Shown one piece after another: positions 28,801-36,758 of a DNA stretch of 64,000 nt. Below the pieces are notes generated by a model. The model was not told the DNA's origin and ran no database searches. It worked only from the letters and a program-made list of their open reading frames with translations. Each line of letters opens with the position of its first letter. Within the stretch, counting starts at the first letter, position 1. This DNA is from Phocoenobacter atlanticus (lineage in GTDB: Bacteria > Pseudomonadota > Gammaproteobacteria > Enterobacterales > Pasteurellaceae), in assembly GCF_030764225.1 (NCBI RefSeq), contig NZ_JASAXH010000009.1; one strand, 5' to 3'. The translations under genes and the position numbers were made by a program.

Positions 28801-28885
28801 AAATTCTTGTGGACCAAATTTAAAAGGTAAATATCGCTTAAATGAAACTGAATTTAATTGGGTAGTTAGATTAGATTTTAGCTAA
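25865..28885 (+). CDS. lacZ: Beta-galactosidase (glycoside hydrolase family 2)
   Basis: Cytosolic enzyme splitting lactose into glucose and galactose, 1006 aa. The acid/base Glu461 in SLGNESGYG and the nucleophile Glu532 in ICEYSHAMGNSNGD are present, with the jelly-roll sugar-binding segment (GLYQREFEV, GVDSCFFLYVNQKFVGYSQVS) at the N-terminus and the C-terminal large-chain domain (RAPTDNDRLVRELWQNAGY). It is shorter at the N-terminus than E. coli LacZ. It forms an operon with lacY and ends at an uptake-signal hairpin. Confidence 0.96.
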   Translation: MLLTNHFQDPEVIHINTTPHHAYFIPFENEQKCAKSDRNLSAYVTLLSQCDWGFSYFESYQDLPENLPENIAEQPAQANIPVPSNWQNHGYDQHQYTNINYPFPFDPPYVPTQNPCGLYQREFEVNLKSDKRYLINFEGVDSCFFLYVNQKFVGYSQVSHATSEFDISDVLQNGTNHIAVLVLKWCDGSYLEDQDKFRMSGIFRDVYILEREQNYLQDFFIRTQLSDDLSSATLTVETSFLEQAQSIDFQIFNPQGELILEKQAVNLFEEFTNIQLWNAENPALYSLRLHYGNEWIEQKIGFRKIAVENGVLLFNNQPIKFKGVNRHDSDPKTGYSISYEQAIKDLTLMKQHNINAIRTAHYPNAPWFTELCDKYGFYVISESDIESHGPVMLPVPQPENSIFLNVSNENWDKQIEQDTIDNFCYFARDPSFKAAILDRTFANIERDKNRTSILVWSLGNESGYGENFEEAAKWVKDRDPERLVHYESSIYQHSQHKNDLTNLDFYSEMYSDTDVVEEYCSKPQSKPFLICEYSHAMGNSNGDLEDYWQTFQKYDTACGGFIWEWCDHANQLPNDPQKLGYGGDFKETMHDGNFCVDGLVSPTRVPHSNLLELKNVNRPVRACLRDGKIEFTNHFDFTNLSEITIKYCLSENGYAIKQGEFELNCEPHQSTCVPFVLPKRNGNVWLLDITYFAKNATELTPCDHKLGFDQINIFDDTMITAVFNKKQPSHFTIKESTQTLVVKNEQLYCEFNKNKGILNQLQYQGKTIIEQPLTFNIWRAPTDNDRLVRELWQNAGYHNADSRAYQVSVEQFSDKVVVFADCAIVATARERIVTFNVQYHIHPDYIEIVVLAERKAHLPYLPRFGLAFSLNKQSENVEFFGYGEGESYIDKHYSTKLGRYTTTATQNHTDYFKPQENGSHYGCHYVKTDNLLISANQPFSFNYSPYSLEELTSKAHHYNLEKSSFNHLYIDYKMSGIGSNSCGPNLKGKYRLNETEFNWVVRLDFS

Positions 28886-28900
28886 CAAATAACATTTAAT

Positions 28901-28952
28901 AGCGGTGCGATGTTGATCGAAATTTGCAAATTTTTTGTCACATCATACCGCT
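28901..28952 (+). terminator. Uptake-signal hairpin after lacZ
   Basis: AGCGGTGCGATGT and an ACATCATACCGCT copy are inverted around AAATTTGCAAATTTT, 16 bases after the lacZ stop. Confidence 0.55.
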
Positions 28953-29021
28953 TATTTGATTTCTATGTATTTTGAACAATTATATTATTCATAACGTCCG
29001 ATTATTCCCTCATCAAAATAT

Positions 29022-29050
29022 CCATTCGTCAAGGTATGCCTTGATGCTAC
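29022..29050 (-). repeat. Left copy of 29-bp inverted repeat flanking second secreted protein
   Basis: Its reverse complement matches the copy at 31946-31974 in 26 of 29 bases. The core, CGTCAAGGTATGCCTTGATG, is itself nearly palindromic. The rest of 28886-29312 holds the lacZ terminator and the T-tract promoter but no gene. Confidence 0.7.
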
Positions 29051-29168
29051 AGTTATAATACATAAGTATAGACAGAGAATACCTTGTCTACATATCTTTA
29101 ATGCTTTTAATAATTGCTTATTTTACAAGCAACTCTTTTTTAATTTTGTATTAATTAACCTTTTTCGC

Positions 29169-29195
29169 TTGCGTTTTTTTTTTTTTTTTTACAAT
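29169..29195 (+). promoter_or_regulatory. Putative phase-variable promoter with homopolymer T spacer
   Basis: TTGCGT at 29169-29174 and TACAAT at 29190-29195 are separated by 15 bases, all T (total run T17, 29174-29190). The position and surroundings match the promoter of the paralogous gene at 944-971. Slippage in the T run would change the spacer length and so promoter strength. The -35 assignment is tentative and homopolymer length in assemblies can be wrong. Confidence 0.5.
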
Positions 29196-29312
29196 GGGTA
29201 AGTTTTGCTCTATTTATGTTTGTAATATAGTCATAATTTTTAAGATGTTAATTTTGATTAAATGCAGTAATAAATAATAGAGTGTTTTAAAGTATATTGA
29301 GAGGTAAATTCT

Positions 29313-31871
29313 ATGAATATCATCCAAAGTTTAGGCACAACTAAAAGTGTCACACTTCCATTTGATAGACAACAAATTGTTACAACATTAAAAAGTGATA
29401 ATGACTTATTAATTAAGCTGAATAATGGTGAAGTGATCAAAGTGGAGGGCTATTTTGAAACCCCTCGACACTTAATTTTAAATCCAGAACAAGGTAAGCC
29501 TATTCAATTACTTGAAATTGATGATGTTTCAGGAAATATTTTAAGTAGTAGAGTATTGAGTTCTGCAGAAGTGCCAGAATTATTGGGCAATGACTTAGCG
29601 ATGTTAAGTTCACAAACATCAGAAGAGCTAGTATCAAATGGAGTGTATGAGAGTGTAGCCAGTGGAACAGGAGCGGCAACTAGTAGTGGTATAAGTAGTG
29701 TTTTATTGGGATTAGGGGCAGTTGGTGCAACATTTGGAGTGGTTGGTGCTATAAAATCCCAAGATCGTTCTCATAATAATGACACATCCAAAGAGAGTAG
29801 TAATCAGAATAATACAGCGGTTGTGCCTGAAGAGGCAAAGAAAGCGGAACCAAAAGAGAATATTGAAAAAGTAGATAAAACAGAAAAAGAACCATCAGAA
29901 GAGGTGATTGAAAAACAACACATAGAGAAAAAAGAAGCAGATGTAGAAAGTGTTGAAAAAGATACTCAGGAAATTAAAGATCCAAAAGTAGTAGATAAAG
30001 CGGAAGAACCATCAGAAGAAGTGGTTGAAAAACAACATACAGAGAAAAAAGAAGCAGATGTAGAAAACTGTGAAATAGATACTCAGGAAATTAAAGATCC
30101 AAAAGTAGTAGATAAAGCGGAAGAACCATCAGAAGAAGTGGTTGAAAAACAACATACAGAGAAAAAAGAAGCAGATGTAGAAAACTGTGAAATAGATACT
30201 CAGGAAATTAAAGATCCAAAAGTAGTAGATAAANNNNNNNNNNNNNNNNNNNNNNNNNNNNNNNNNNNNNNNNNNNNNNNNNNNNNNNNNNNNNNNNNNN
30301 NNNNNNNNNNNNNNNNNNNNNNNNNNNNNNNNNNNNNAAGAACCATCAGAAGAGGTGATTGAAAAACAACACATAGAGAAAAAAGAAGCAGATGTAGAAA
30401 GTGTTGAAAAAGATACTCAGGAAATTAAAGATCCAAAAGTAGTAGATAAAGAAAAAGAACCATCAGAAGAAGTGGTTGAAAAACAACATACAGAGAAAAA
30501 AGAAGCAGATGTAGAAAACTGTGAAATAGATACTCAGGAAATTAAAGATCCAGAAGCAATAGATACAACAGAAAAAGAACCATCAAAAGAAGAGCCGAGA
30601 TTGGAATTAGATGTAGAAGGTTGTGATTTTGGAGATAATCCTGCTGTAGTGGAGAGACCTGTAGATGAAAAAATAGATATAATAGAAAAAGAACCATCAA
30701 AAGAAGAGCCGAGATTGGAATTAGATGTAGAAGGTTGTGATTTTGGAGATAATCCTGCTGTAGTGGAGAGACCTGTAGATGAANNNNNNNNNNNNNNNNN
30801 NNNNNNNNNNNNNNNNNNNNNNNNNNNNNNNNNNNNNNNNNNNNNNNNNNNNNNNNNNNNNNNNNNNNNNNNNNNNNNNNNAAAAAATAGATATAATAGA
30901 AAAAGAACCATCAAAAGAAGAGCCGAGATTGGAATTAGATGTAGAAGGTTGTGATTTTGGAGATAATCCTGCTGTAGTGGAGANNNNNNNNNNNNNNNNN
31001 NNNNNNNNNNNNNNNNNNNNNNNNNNNNNNNNNNNNNNNNNNNNNNNNNNNNNNNNNNNNNNNNNNNNNNNNNNNNNNNNNNNNNNNNNNNNNNNNNNNN
31101 NNNNNNNNNNNNNNNNNNNNNNNNNNNNNNNNNNNNNNNNNNNNNNNNNNNNNNNNNNNNNNNNNNNNNNNNNNNNTTAATCCTCCTTTGGTGGATGATA
31201 CTGTGTATGAAAAAATAGAAATAACAGAAAAAAAACCATCAAAAGAAGAGCCTCAATTGGAAAGATACGCTGAACTTTGTGATCTGGGTGTTAATCCTCC
31301 TTTGGTGGATGATACTGTGTATGAAAAAATAGAAATAACAGAAAAAAAACCATCAAAAGAAGAGCCTCAATTGGAAAGATACGCTGAACTTTGTGATCTG
31401 GGTGTTAATCCTCCTTTGGTGGATGATACTGTGTATGAAAAAATAGACATAACAGAAAAAGAACCACTAAAAGAAGAGCCACGGTTGGTAGATGATGGTG
31501 AATCTTGTGAGGATATTGAGGAATATTTAGTGGATGATAATGTATATATGGAAGGTAATGAACATCAGTTGTATATTTATAAAAATAGTGAGCATTCAAA
31601 TATGGATCATTTTACAGGTATTCAAAATATTTATTTATCAGGAAAAGAGTTGAAATTGACTATTTCTGATGATGTACTAGATAAAATTGCAAATGATGAT
31701 AATGATCATAAAGTAATAATAAATAGTGAAAAATTAGATGATGAACTATATTTAGAAGGTAATTTCATTAAAACGACTGAAACAGAAAGTCATAATGGTC
31801 AAGAGTATATTAAATATACTGATGAAATAGGTAATGCATTAATTGTTGATCCTGATATTACAGTAATTTAA
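29313..31871 (+). CDS. Repeat-rich BapA-prefix-like type I secreted surface protein, with assembly gaps
   Basis: Paralogue of the protein at 1053-2156. It has the same N-terminal prefix domain (MNIIQSLGTTKSVTLPF, DNDLLIKLNNGEVIKVEGYF), a Gly-rich hydrophobic segment at about residues 126-149, and the same terminal domain (KLTISDDVLDKIANDDNDHKV, GQEYIKY, ALIVDPDI). The middle is made of tandem Glu/Lys-rich repeats: a 39-residue type (EPSEEVVEKQHTEKKEADV), a 38-residue type with VEGCDFGDNPAVVE, and a 38-residue type with AELCDLGVNPPLVDD. Most units contain one Cys. Three runs of N break the gene and their lengths are not in frame, so true length is unknown. The likely exporter is the type I system at 2.4-7.4 kb. 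Confidence 0.7.
30234..30337. other. Assembly gap (104 N) in repeat region
   Basis: Run of N inside the 39-residue (117-bp) repeats. Its length shifts the reading frame by one, so it is an estimate and not the true distance. Confidence 0.95.
30784..30881. other. Assembly gap (98 N) in repeat region
   Basis: Run of N inside the first 38-residue (114-bp) repeat type. Confidence 0.95.
30984..31176. other. Assembly gap (193 N) at junction of two repeat types
   Basis: Run of N between the VEGCDFGDNPAVVE repeats and the AELCDLGVNPPLVDD repeats; the transition itself is not visible. Confidence 0.95.
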
Positions 31872-31885
31872 TTCCTTACTTAGAG

Positions 31886-31924
31886 ACTGGGCAATGTGAA
31901 CTAACCCTCATTTTGCCCAGTTTC
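31886..31924 (+). terminator. Terminator of second secreted protein
   Basis: ACTGGGCAA / TTGCCCAGT stem with an 18-base loop followed by TTTCTT, 15 bases after the stop codon. Confidence 0.75.
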
Positions 31925-31945
31925 TTGTATCTGTGTATATCAAAC

Positions 31946-31974
31946 GTAGCGTCAAGGCATGCCTTGACGGATGG
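31946..31974 (+). repeat. Right copy of 29-bp inverted repeat flanking second secreted protein
   Basis: The core CGTCAAGGCATGCCTTGACG is a perfect 20-bp palindrome. With the copy at 29022-29050 it brackets the adhesin-like gene, its promoter and its terminator. Confidence 0.7.
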
Positions 31975-32083
31975 GTAATATAATTATATATCAATTGGTT
32001 ATGTGAGTATTTGATAAAATATAGCGGTTACATCCAGTTCAAAATTTACCATTTTTATGCTTACTTTTTTTAATAACTACACA

Positions 32084-33601
32084 TTACCGCCTATAACTAA
32101 AAGGTGGCTTTGCAAACCAAATAATTACCGTTAACCCTAAGAAAATAACCGCAGATAACCAAAAGACTTCATTGGCGGCAATAATTAATCCCTGTTTGGT
32201 GATTTCTCTTGCAAGTTGACCAGAAGCAGCCATTTCATTAAGTCCAATTTCAGCCATTTGTTGATAATATTGCTGAGCATTTGGCGTATAAGGTGTGATT
32301 GCTTCAACAAAACGTTCGTGATGCAGGGCTTCTCGGTTATACCACATTGTAATATTGATAGAGGTTCCTATTGAGCCTGCTAGCGTTCTAAGAAAATTAA
32401 ATAAACTGGTAGCAGAGGCTATTTTCTCAGCGGGTAAGCCTGATAGAGTAATAGTGGTGAGTGAGATAAAAAAGCAGGCTACGGCTAAACCTTGCACAAA
32501 TTGAGGAAATGCCACATTGCCAAAATCCATTTCAGGTTGAAAGGTTAAGGCTCGCCAGCCAAATGTAAAAGAGTACATAATAAAGCTAAATGTCACCAAG
32601 TAGCGAATATCAATTTTATAACCAAATTTTCCAATAATTGGGGTGACTAAAATAGGTAATAGTCCAATTGGAGCGGCGGCAAGACCTGCCCAGGTGGCGG
32701 AGTAGCCATAGACGGTTTGCAGTAAAATGGGCATAAGCACCACTGAGCCAATATAGAGCAAATACGCCATACAGGTAGTTAAACAGCCGATGGTAAAATT
32801 ACGTGAGCGGAATAGGGTAATATCAATAATCGGATTGCTTTCGGTAAATTCCCAAATTGCAAAAATAATAAAGAATGTGACCGCTAGAACGGCTAATAAA
32901 ATAATTAAATTTGAATTAAACCAATCTTGCTCTCTGCCTTGATCTAACATTAACTGAAAACAACTAACACCCAACACTAATAACACCAAACCAATGGTGT
33001 CGAGTGGTTGTTGGACGATTTTGGTTTCCCTATTCGCAAGCAGTGTTTTTGAGGTCAAAACAACAAAAATTCCAATAGGAACATTGATAAAGAAAATCCA
33101 TCCCCAGTGAAAATTATCACTAATCCAACCACCTAAAATAGGCCCTAAAACAGGGGCAATCACTAAAATCATAGACCAAAACGCCAATGCCATTGATTTT
33201 TTTTCAGGGGGATAATTATTAAGTAATAAACTTTGAGAAAGTGGAATTAATGGACCTGAAACCAGCCCTTGAAAAACACGAAAAACTAATAGCATTTCTA
33301 AGCTGTTTGACATTCCGCATAACCAAGAGGCAAGGGTAAAAAGTGACACCGAAATTAAAAATAATTTCACTTCCCCCACTCGTTTTGCAAGCCAACCTGT
33401 AATCGGAATAGAAATAGCATTTGAGACCCCAAAAGAGGTGATAATCCACGTGCCTTGTGAACTTGAAGAACCCAAATCACCGACAATAGTGGGAATAGCC
33501 ACATTAGCAATGGTAGAATCTAACACCTGCATAAAAGTGGCAAACCCTAATGCAAAGGTGAGGATAACTAATGTTACGCCTTTTAGCATACTATTGTTCA
33601 T
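32084..33601 (-). CDS. emrB: EmrB-like drug efflux permease (MFS, DHA2 family)
   Basis: Fourteen-helix proton-driven exporter, 505 aa, acting with the EmrA-like adaptor and an outer membrane channel to expel hydrophobic toxic compounds. The first membrane segment carries the DHA2 motif MQVLDSTIANVAIPTI, followed by GTWIITSFGVSNAISIPITGW and the RVFQG segment. It overlaps the end of emrA by 11 bases, showing translational coupling. Substrate range is not visible. Confidence 0.92.
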   Translation of the reverse strand: MNNSMLKGVTLVILTFALGFATFMQVLDSTIANVAIPTIVGDLGSSSSQGTWIITSFGVSNAISIPITGWLAKRVGEVKLFLISVSLFTLASWLCGMSNSLEMLLVFRVFQGLVSGPLIPLSQSLLLNNYPPEKKSMALAFWSMILVIAPVLGPILGGWISDNFHWGWIFFINVPIGIFVVLTSKTLLANRETKIVQQPLDTIGLVLLVLGVSCFQLMLDQGREQDWFNSNLIILLAVLAVTFFIIFAIWEFTESNPIIDITLFRSRNFTIGCLTTCMAYLLYIGSVVLMPILLQTVYGYSATWAGLAAAPIGLLPILVTPIIGKFGYKIDIRYLVTFSFIMYSFTFGWRALTFQPEMDFGNVAFPQFVQGLAVACFFISLTTITLSGLPAEKIASATSLFNFLRTLAGSIGTSINITMWYNREALHHERFVEAITPYTPNAQQYYQQMAEIGLNEMAASGQLAREITKQGLIIAANEVFWLSAVIFLGLTVIIWFAKPPFSYRR

Positions 33602-34751
33602 TTATATTCTGTTTAATAATATGTGAAATACGTTGTTCAATTTCAGATTGCTCGTATTCAAGTGCATCTGTTGTATAAAGAGGTGTTGAACGTTTTTGTT
33701 GCAATAATACGTCCCCATCTTTGTTTGTTACCTCTATTTTTACGCTGGCAGATAAGCCCATTCTCAGAGGATATTTTTCTAACTGTTGTGGATCTAATTC
33801 AATTCTTACAGGTACTCGTTGAGTGATTTTAATCCAGTTTCCAGTGGCATTTTGAGCAGGTAATAGAGAAAACGCACTGCCAGTACCAAGTGCAATACCT
33901 GTGACTTTTCCATCAAACTCAATATCATCGCCATACATATCAACAGTGACTTTAACAGGTTGTCCAATTCGTATATTTTTTAATTGTGTTTCTTTAAAAT
34001 TTGCATCAATCCAAAATTGATATGGCGGAATAATTGCCATTAAAGGCGAATTTGTACCCACACTTGCTCCAAGTTGTACATTACGTTTGGCTACATAACC
34101 CTCCACAGGGCTTAAAATTTGAGTCCGTTTTAATTTTAACCACGCCTGTTTAACAGAAGCTATCGTATTTTGAATACTAGGTTGCTCAATCAAGGGAGTT
34201 TGTTGTAATAGGGATTTACTTGAGGCTAGTTGTAGTTTAGCAAGTTGTAAATTCGCATACGCCATCGTCATTTTATCTTTAGCGTGTTGTACGCTTTCTT
34301 GATCGATAGAATGGGTTTTGGCTAATTTTTGACGACGAGCTAGATCATTTTTGGCTTGAGCAAGGGAAATTTGTTTGCCTTTCACCGTTTCTTGTAACTG
34401 TTTTACACTGTAGTTGAGTTGCTGAATATTTCGTACTGCACTTGCTAATGCAGTTTCTGCCTGTTTTAACGCCAGTTCTTTATCACTGTTATCCAATACC
34501 ACTAAAACATCACCTTTGTGTACAAAATCCATATCTTCAACATTAATTTGTACTACATTACCTGCAACTTTAGGGGTGATCATCACTTGATTACCGACTA
34601 CATAAGCGTCATCAGTGGTTTCATAGCCTTTAAAAAAGAACAACCAACATATTGAAACAATAACGATGATAATAAACAATAGCCCAAAGAACAGACTAAA
34701 TGCTTTTGTTCTTTGCTTTTTCTTTGATAAATCTGATCCTGTTTCTGACAT
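33591..34751 (-). CDS. emrA: EmrA-like periplasmic adaptor
   Basis: HlyD-family membrane fusion protein, 386 aa, partner of EmrB. One membrane segment (about 18-42), the lipoyl half TTDDAYVVGNQVMITPKVAGNVVQINVED, a long coiled coil and the second half ILSPVEGYVAKRNVQLGASVG are all present. It follows the MarR-type regulator after 11 bases and overlaps emrB. Confidence 0.92.
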   Translation of the reverse strand: MSETGSDLSKKKQRTKAFSLFFGLLFIIIVIVSICWLFFFKGYETTDDAYVVGNQVMITPKVAGNVVQINVEDMDFVHKGDVLVVLDNSDKELALKQAETALASAVRNIQQLNYSVKQLQETVKGKQISLAQAKNDLARRQKLAKTHSIDQESVQHAKDKMTMAYANLQLAKLQLASSKSLLQQTPLIEQPSIQNTIASVKQAWLKLKRTQILSPVEGYVAKRNVQLGASVGTNSPLMAIIPPYQFWIDANFKETQLKNIRIGQPVKVTVDMYGDDIEFDGKVTGIALGTGSAFSLLPAQNATGNWIKITQRVPVRIELDPQQLEKYPLRMGLSASVKIEVTNKDGDVLLQQKRSTPLYTTDALEYEQSEIEQRISHIIKQNINEQ

Positions 34752-34762
34752 CTTTTTTATCC

Positions 34763-35293
34763 TTACTCTTTTGCTTGATTTTCAATATGCATAGCCAATT
34801 TTTGCAAAATTTTCATTAAATCTGACCGCTCTTGTTCATTTAAAATAGAAAATGTTTCACTAATCAGTTTCCATTGATTAGGTAAAAAATCAGCCATAAA
34901 TTGATTACCTAAATCCGTCAATTTCAGAGAGAATGCTCGACGATCTTCTTTTATCAATTGACGAAATAGCCAATCTTTTTTCTCCAACTCATCTGAAATA
35001 CGAGTAATATTGGTTCGAGAAGAACCTAATATGGCACTTAATTTAGAGGGCTGAATTTCCTGATTGGGTTGGTAATAAATAATGACCAGTGCTAAAAATT
35101 GCGTATGGTTTAAACCAAATTCTTTTAATAAACGATTACGATTATCCAAAAAAAGTTGATTGGTATGTAGCATTAATCGAGATAGCACAATTTCATCAAC
35201 GGGTGCATATTTATTACTTTCATTGATCATCGTTCGCATATTTTGTAGTTGTTTATCAAATTTATTATTCAAAATATAAATCCTGTTGGTCAT
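34763..35293 (-). CDS. MarR-family regulator (EmrR/MprA-like)
   Basis: A 176-residue winged-helix regulator with the MarR core (HTQFLALVIIYYQPNQEIQPSKLSAILGSSRTNITRISDELEKKDWLFRQ) and the DRRAFSLKLTDLG wing. It is the first gene of the regulator-emrA-emrB unit and probably represses the efflux genes until a drug-like ligand binds, as EmrR does in E. coli. It is followed by emrA with only 11 bases between. Confidence 0.9.
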   Translation of the reverse strand: MTNRIYILNNKFDKQLQNMRTMINESNKYAPVDEIVLSRLMLHTNQLFLDNRNRLLKEFGLNHTQFLALVIIYYQPNQEIQPSKLSAILGSSRTNITRISDELEKKDWLFRQLIKEDRRAFSLKLTDLGNQFMADFLPNQWKLISETFSILNEQERSDLMKILQKLAMHIENQAKE

Positions 35294-35679
35294 AATTTAG
35301 TTACTCATTATATAATAACTTGCGTTACTATCAATAGAGTAATTATAAAATTTTACAAAAAATAGACAAAATCATACCGCTTGTTTTCTTCTCCAAAATA
35401 TTATTTACATTATATTTAACTATTAAATCAATAATTAAAACCTATTAAAATACCTTTTTAAGGATAATCTTTATTCGTTTGAAGCCTTTTATTTCCTATC
35501 TTTATGCTTTATATATCAACATATACTAATGCGAATAGATTGCATTTATTATAATAAATCAAAGAGTTAGGTAATAATGGTTCTTATTTGATTATCAACA
35601 ATGTGGATGTTATTGAGAATTTGGTTTACAATGTATTCAATGTTACAACCTATCGAATAGAACAAATGGAGAAACCAAA
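35294..35679. other. Geneless control region between efflux and ferritin operons
   Basis: AT-rich divergent region. An uptake-signal core (ATACCGCTTGTTTT) is near 35373. Promoters for both flanking operons must be here, but I cannot assign boxes with confidence. Confidence 0.45.
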
Positions 35680-36177
35680 ATGTTAAAACAATCAATTATC
35701 AACAAATTAAACGAGCAAATAAATTTAGAATTTGCATCTTCAAATATTTACTTACAAATGAGTTCGTGGTGTGCTTATCACGGATATGAAGGAGCGGCTG
35801 AATTTTTGTTACGTCATGCGGATGAAGAACTTGAGCATATGCAAAAACTTTTTGATTATGTGAGCGAAACGGGTGGTTTACCATTGCTAGGTACAATTGA
35901 AGCACCTCGTACCGAGTTTGAATCATTACAACAAATCTTTGAAATTACGTTAGAACACGAAAAATTTGTTACGAGTAAAATTAATGAATTAGTCGAGGTG
36001 ACTTTTGATAGTAAAGATAATTCTGCATTCAATTTCTTACAGTGGTATGTAAGTGAGCAGCACGAAGAAGAAACTTTATTCAATGGTATTGTCGATAAAT
36101 TTAATATGATTGGTGGTGATAAATTAGGTCTTTACTTAATTGATCGTGAATTAGCAACACTTGGTGCAAACCATTAA
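35680..36177 (+). CDS. ftnA: Non-haem ferritin 1
   Basis: Iron storage protein subunit, 165 aa, which assembles into a 24-subunit shell and oxidises Fe(II). Ferroxidase ligands fit the family: Glu17 in NLEFASSNIYLQM, Glu and His in DEELEHMQKLF (near 50-53), and Glu in the EHEKF helix. The ribosome binding site GGAGAAACC is present. A second, similar ferritin gene follows 24 bases later, as in other Pasteurellaceae. Confidence 0.93.
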   Translation: MLKQSIINKLNEQINLEFASSNIYLQMSSWCAYHGYEGAAEFLLRHADEELEHMQKLFDYVSETGGLPLLGTIEAPRTEFESLQQIFEITLEHEKFVTSKINELVEVTFDSKDNSAFNFLQWYVSEQHEEETLFNGIVDKFNMIGGDKLGLYLIDRELATLGANH

Positions 36178-36201
36178 TCCATTTACAAAGAGGAAAAAAA
36201 T

Positions 36202-36696
36202 ATGTTATCAAATAAAATTATTACAATGTTAAATGAACAGTTAAACTTAGAGCTTTATTCATCAAATTTATATCTTCAAATGAGTGCGTGGTGTGCTAAT
36301 AAAGGTTATGAAGGAGCGGCAGCTTTCTTACGTGAACACGCAACAGAAGAAATGGTACATATGAGAAAGCTATTTACTTACTTGAATGAAACTGGGGCAT
36401 ATACGACCATTGCTGAAATTGAAGCACCTAAATCAGAATTTTCATCATTGAAAGAAGTATTAGAACTTACTTTTGAACACGAAAAACTAATTACTAAGAA
36501 AATCAACGAATTAGTAGAGATTACCTTGGCAGAAAAAGATTTTGCATCATTTAACTTCTTGCAATGGTATGTGAGCGAACAACACGAAGAAGAAACGTTA
36601 TTCGGTGGCATTTTAGATAAATTGAATTTATTAGGTCAAGACAGTAAAGGTCTATATTACATTGATAAAGAATTAGCAAAATTAGTTACAGCATAA
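36202..36696 (+). CDS. Non-haem ferritin 2
   Basis: Second ferritin subunit, 164 aa, closely similar to the first (shared FNFLQWYVSEQHEEETLF) and with the same ferroxidase positions (NLELYSSNLYLQM, TEEMVHMRKLF). The two probably arose by duplication and may form mixed shells. AAGAGG precedes the start; the gene ends at a strong hairpin shared with cysK. Confidence 0.92.
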   Translation: MLSNKIITMLNEQLNLELYSSNLYLQMSAWCANKGYEGAAAFLREHATEEMVHMRKLFTYLNETGAYTTIAEIEAPKSEFSSLKEVLELTFEHEKLITKKINELVEITLAEKDFASFNFLQWYVSEQHEEETLFGGILDKLNLLGQDSKGLYYIDKELAKLVTA

Positions 36697-36714
36697 TTAT
36701 TATTTAATTGACAC

Positions 36715-36750
36715 GAGAGAGACAGAATATATTCTGTCTCTCTTTCTTTT
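36715..36750. terminator. Bidirectional terminator between ferritin and cysK
   Basis: GAGAGAGACAGAAT / ATTCTGTCTCTC inverted repeat followed by T-rich sequence, between convergent genes. Confidence 0.82.
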
Positions 36751-36758
36751 TTGTTGAA

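Noticed and set aside
30355..31180. Separate short frames between the N gaps, which could be read as several small genes.
   Set aside because: They are pieces of one repeat-rich gene shifted by arbitrary gap lengths; both ends match the paralogue.
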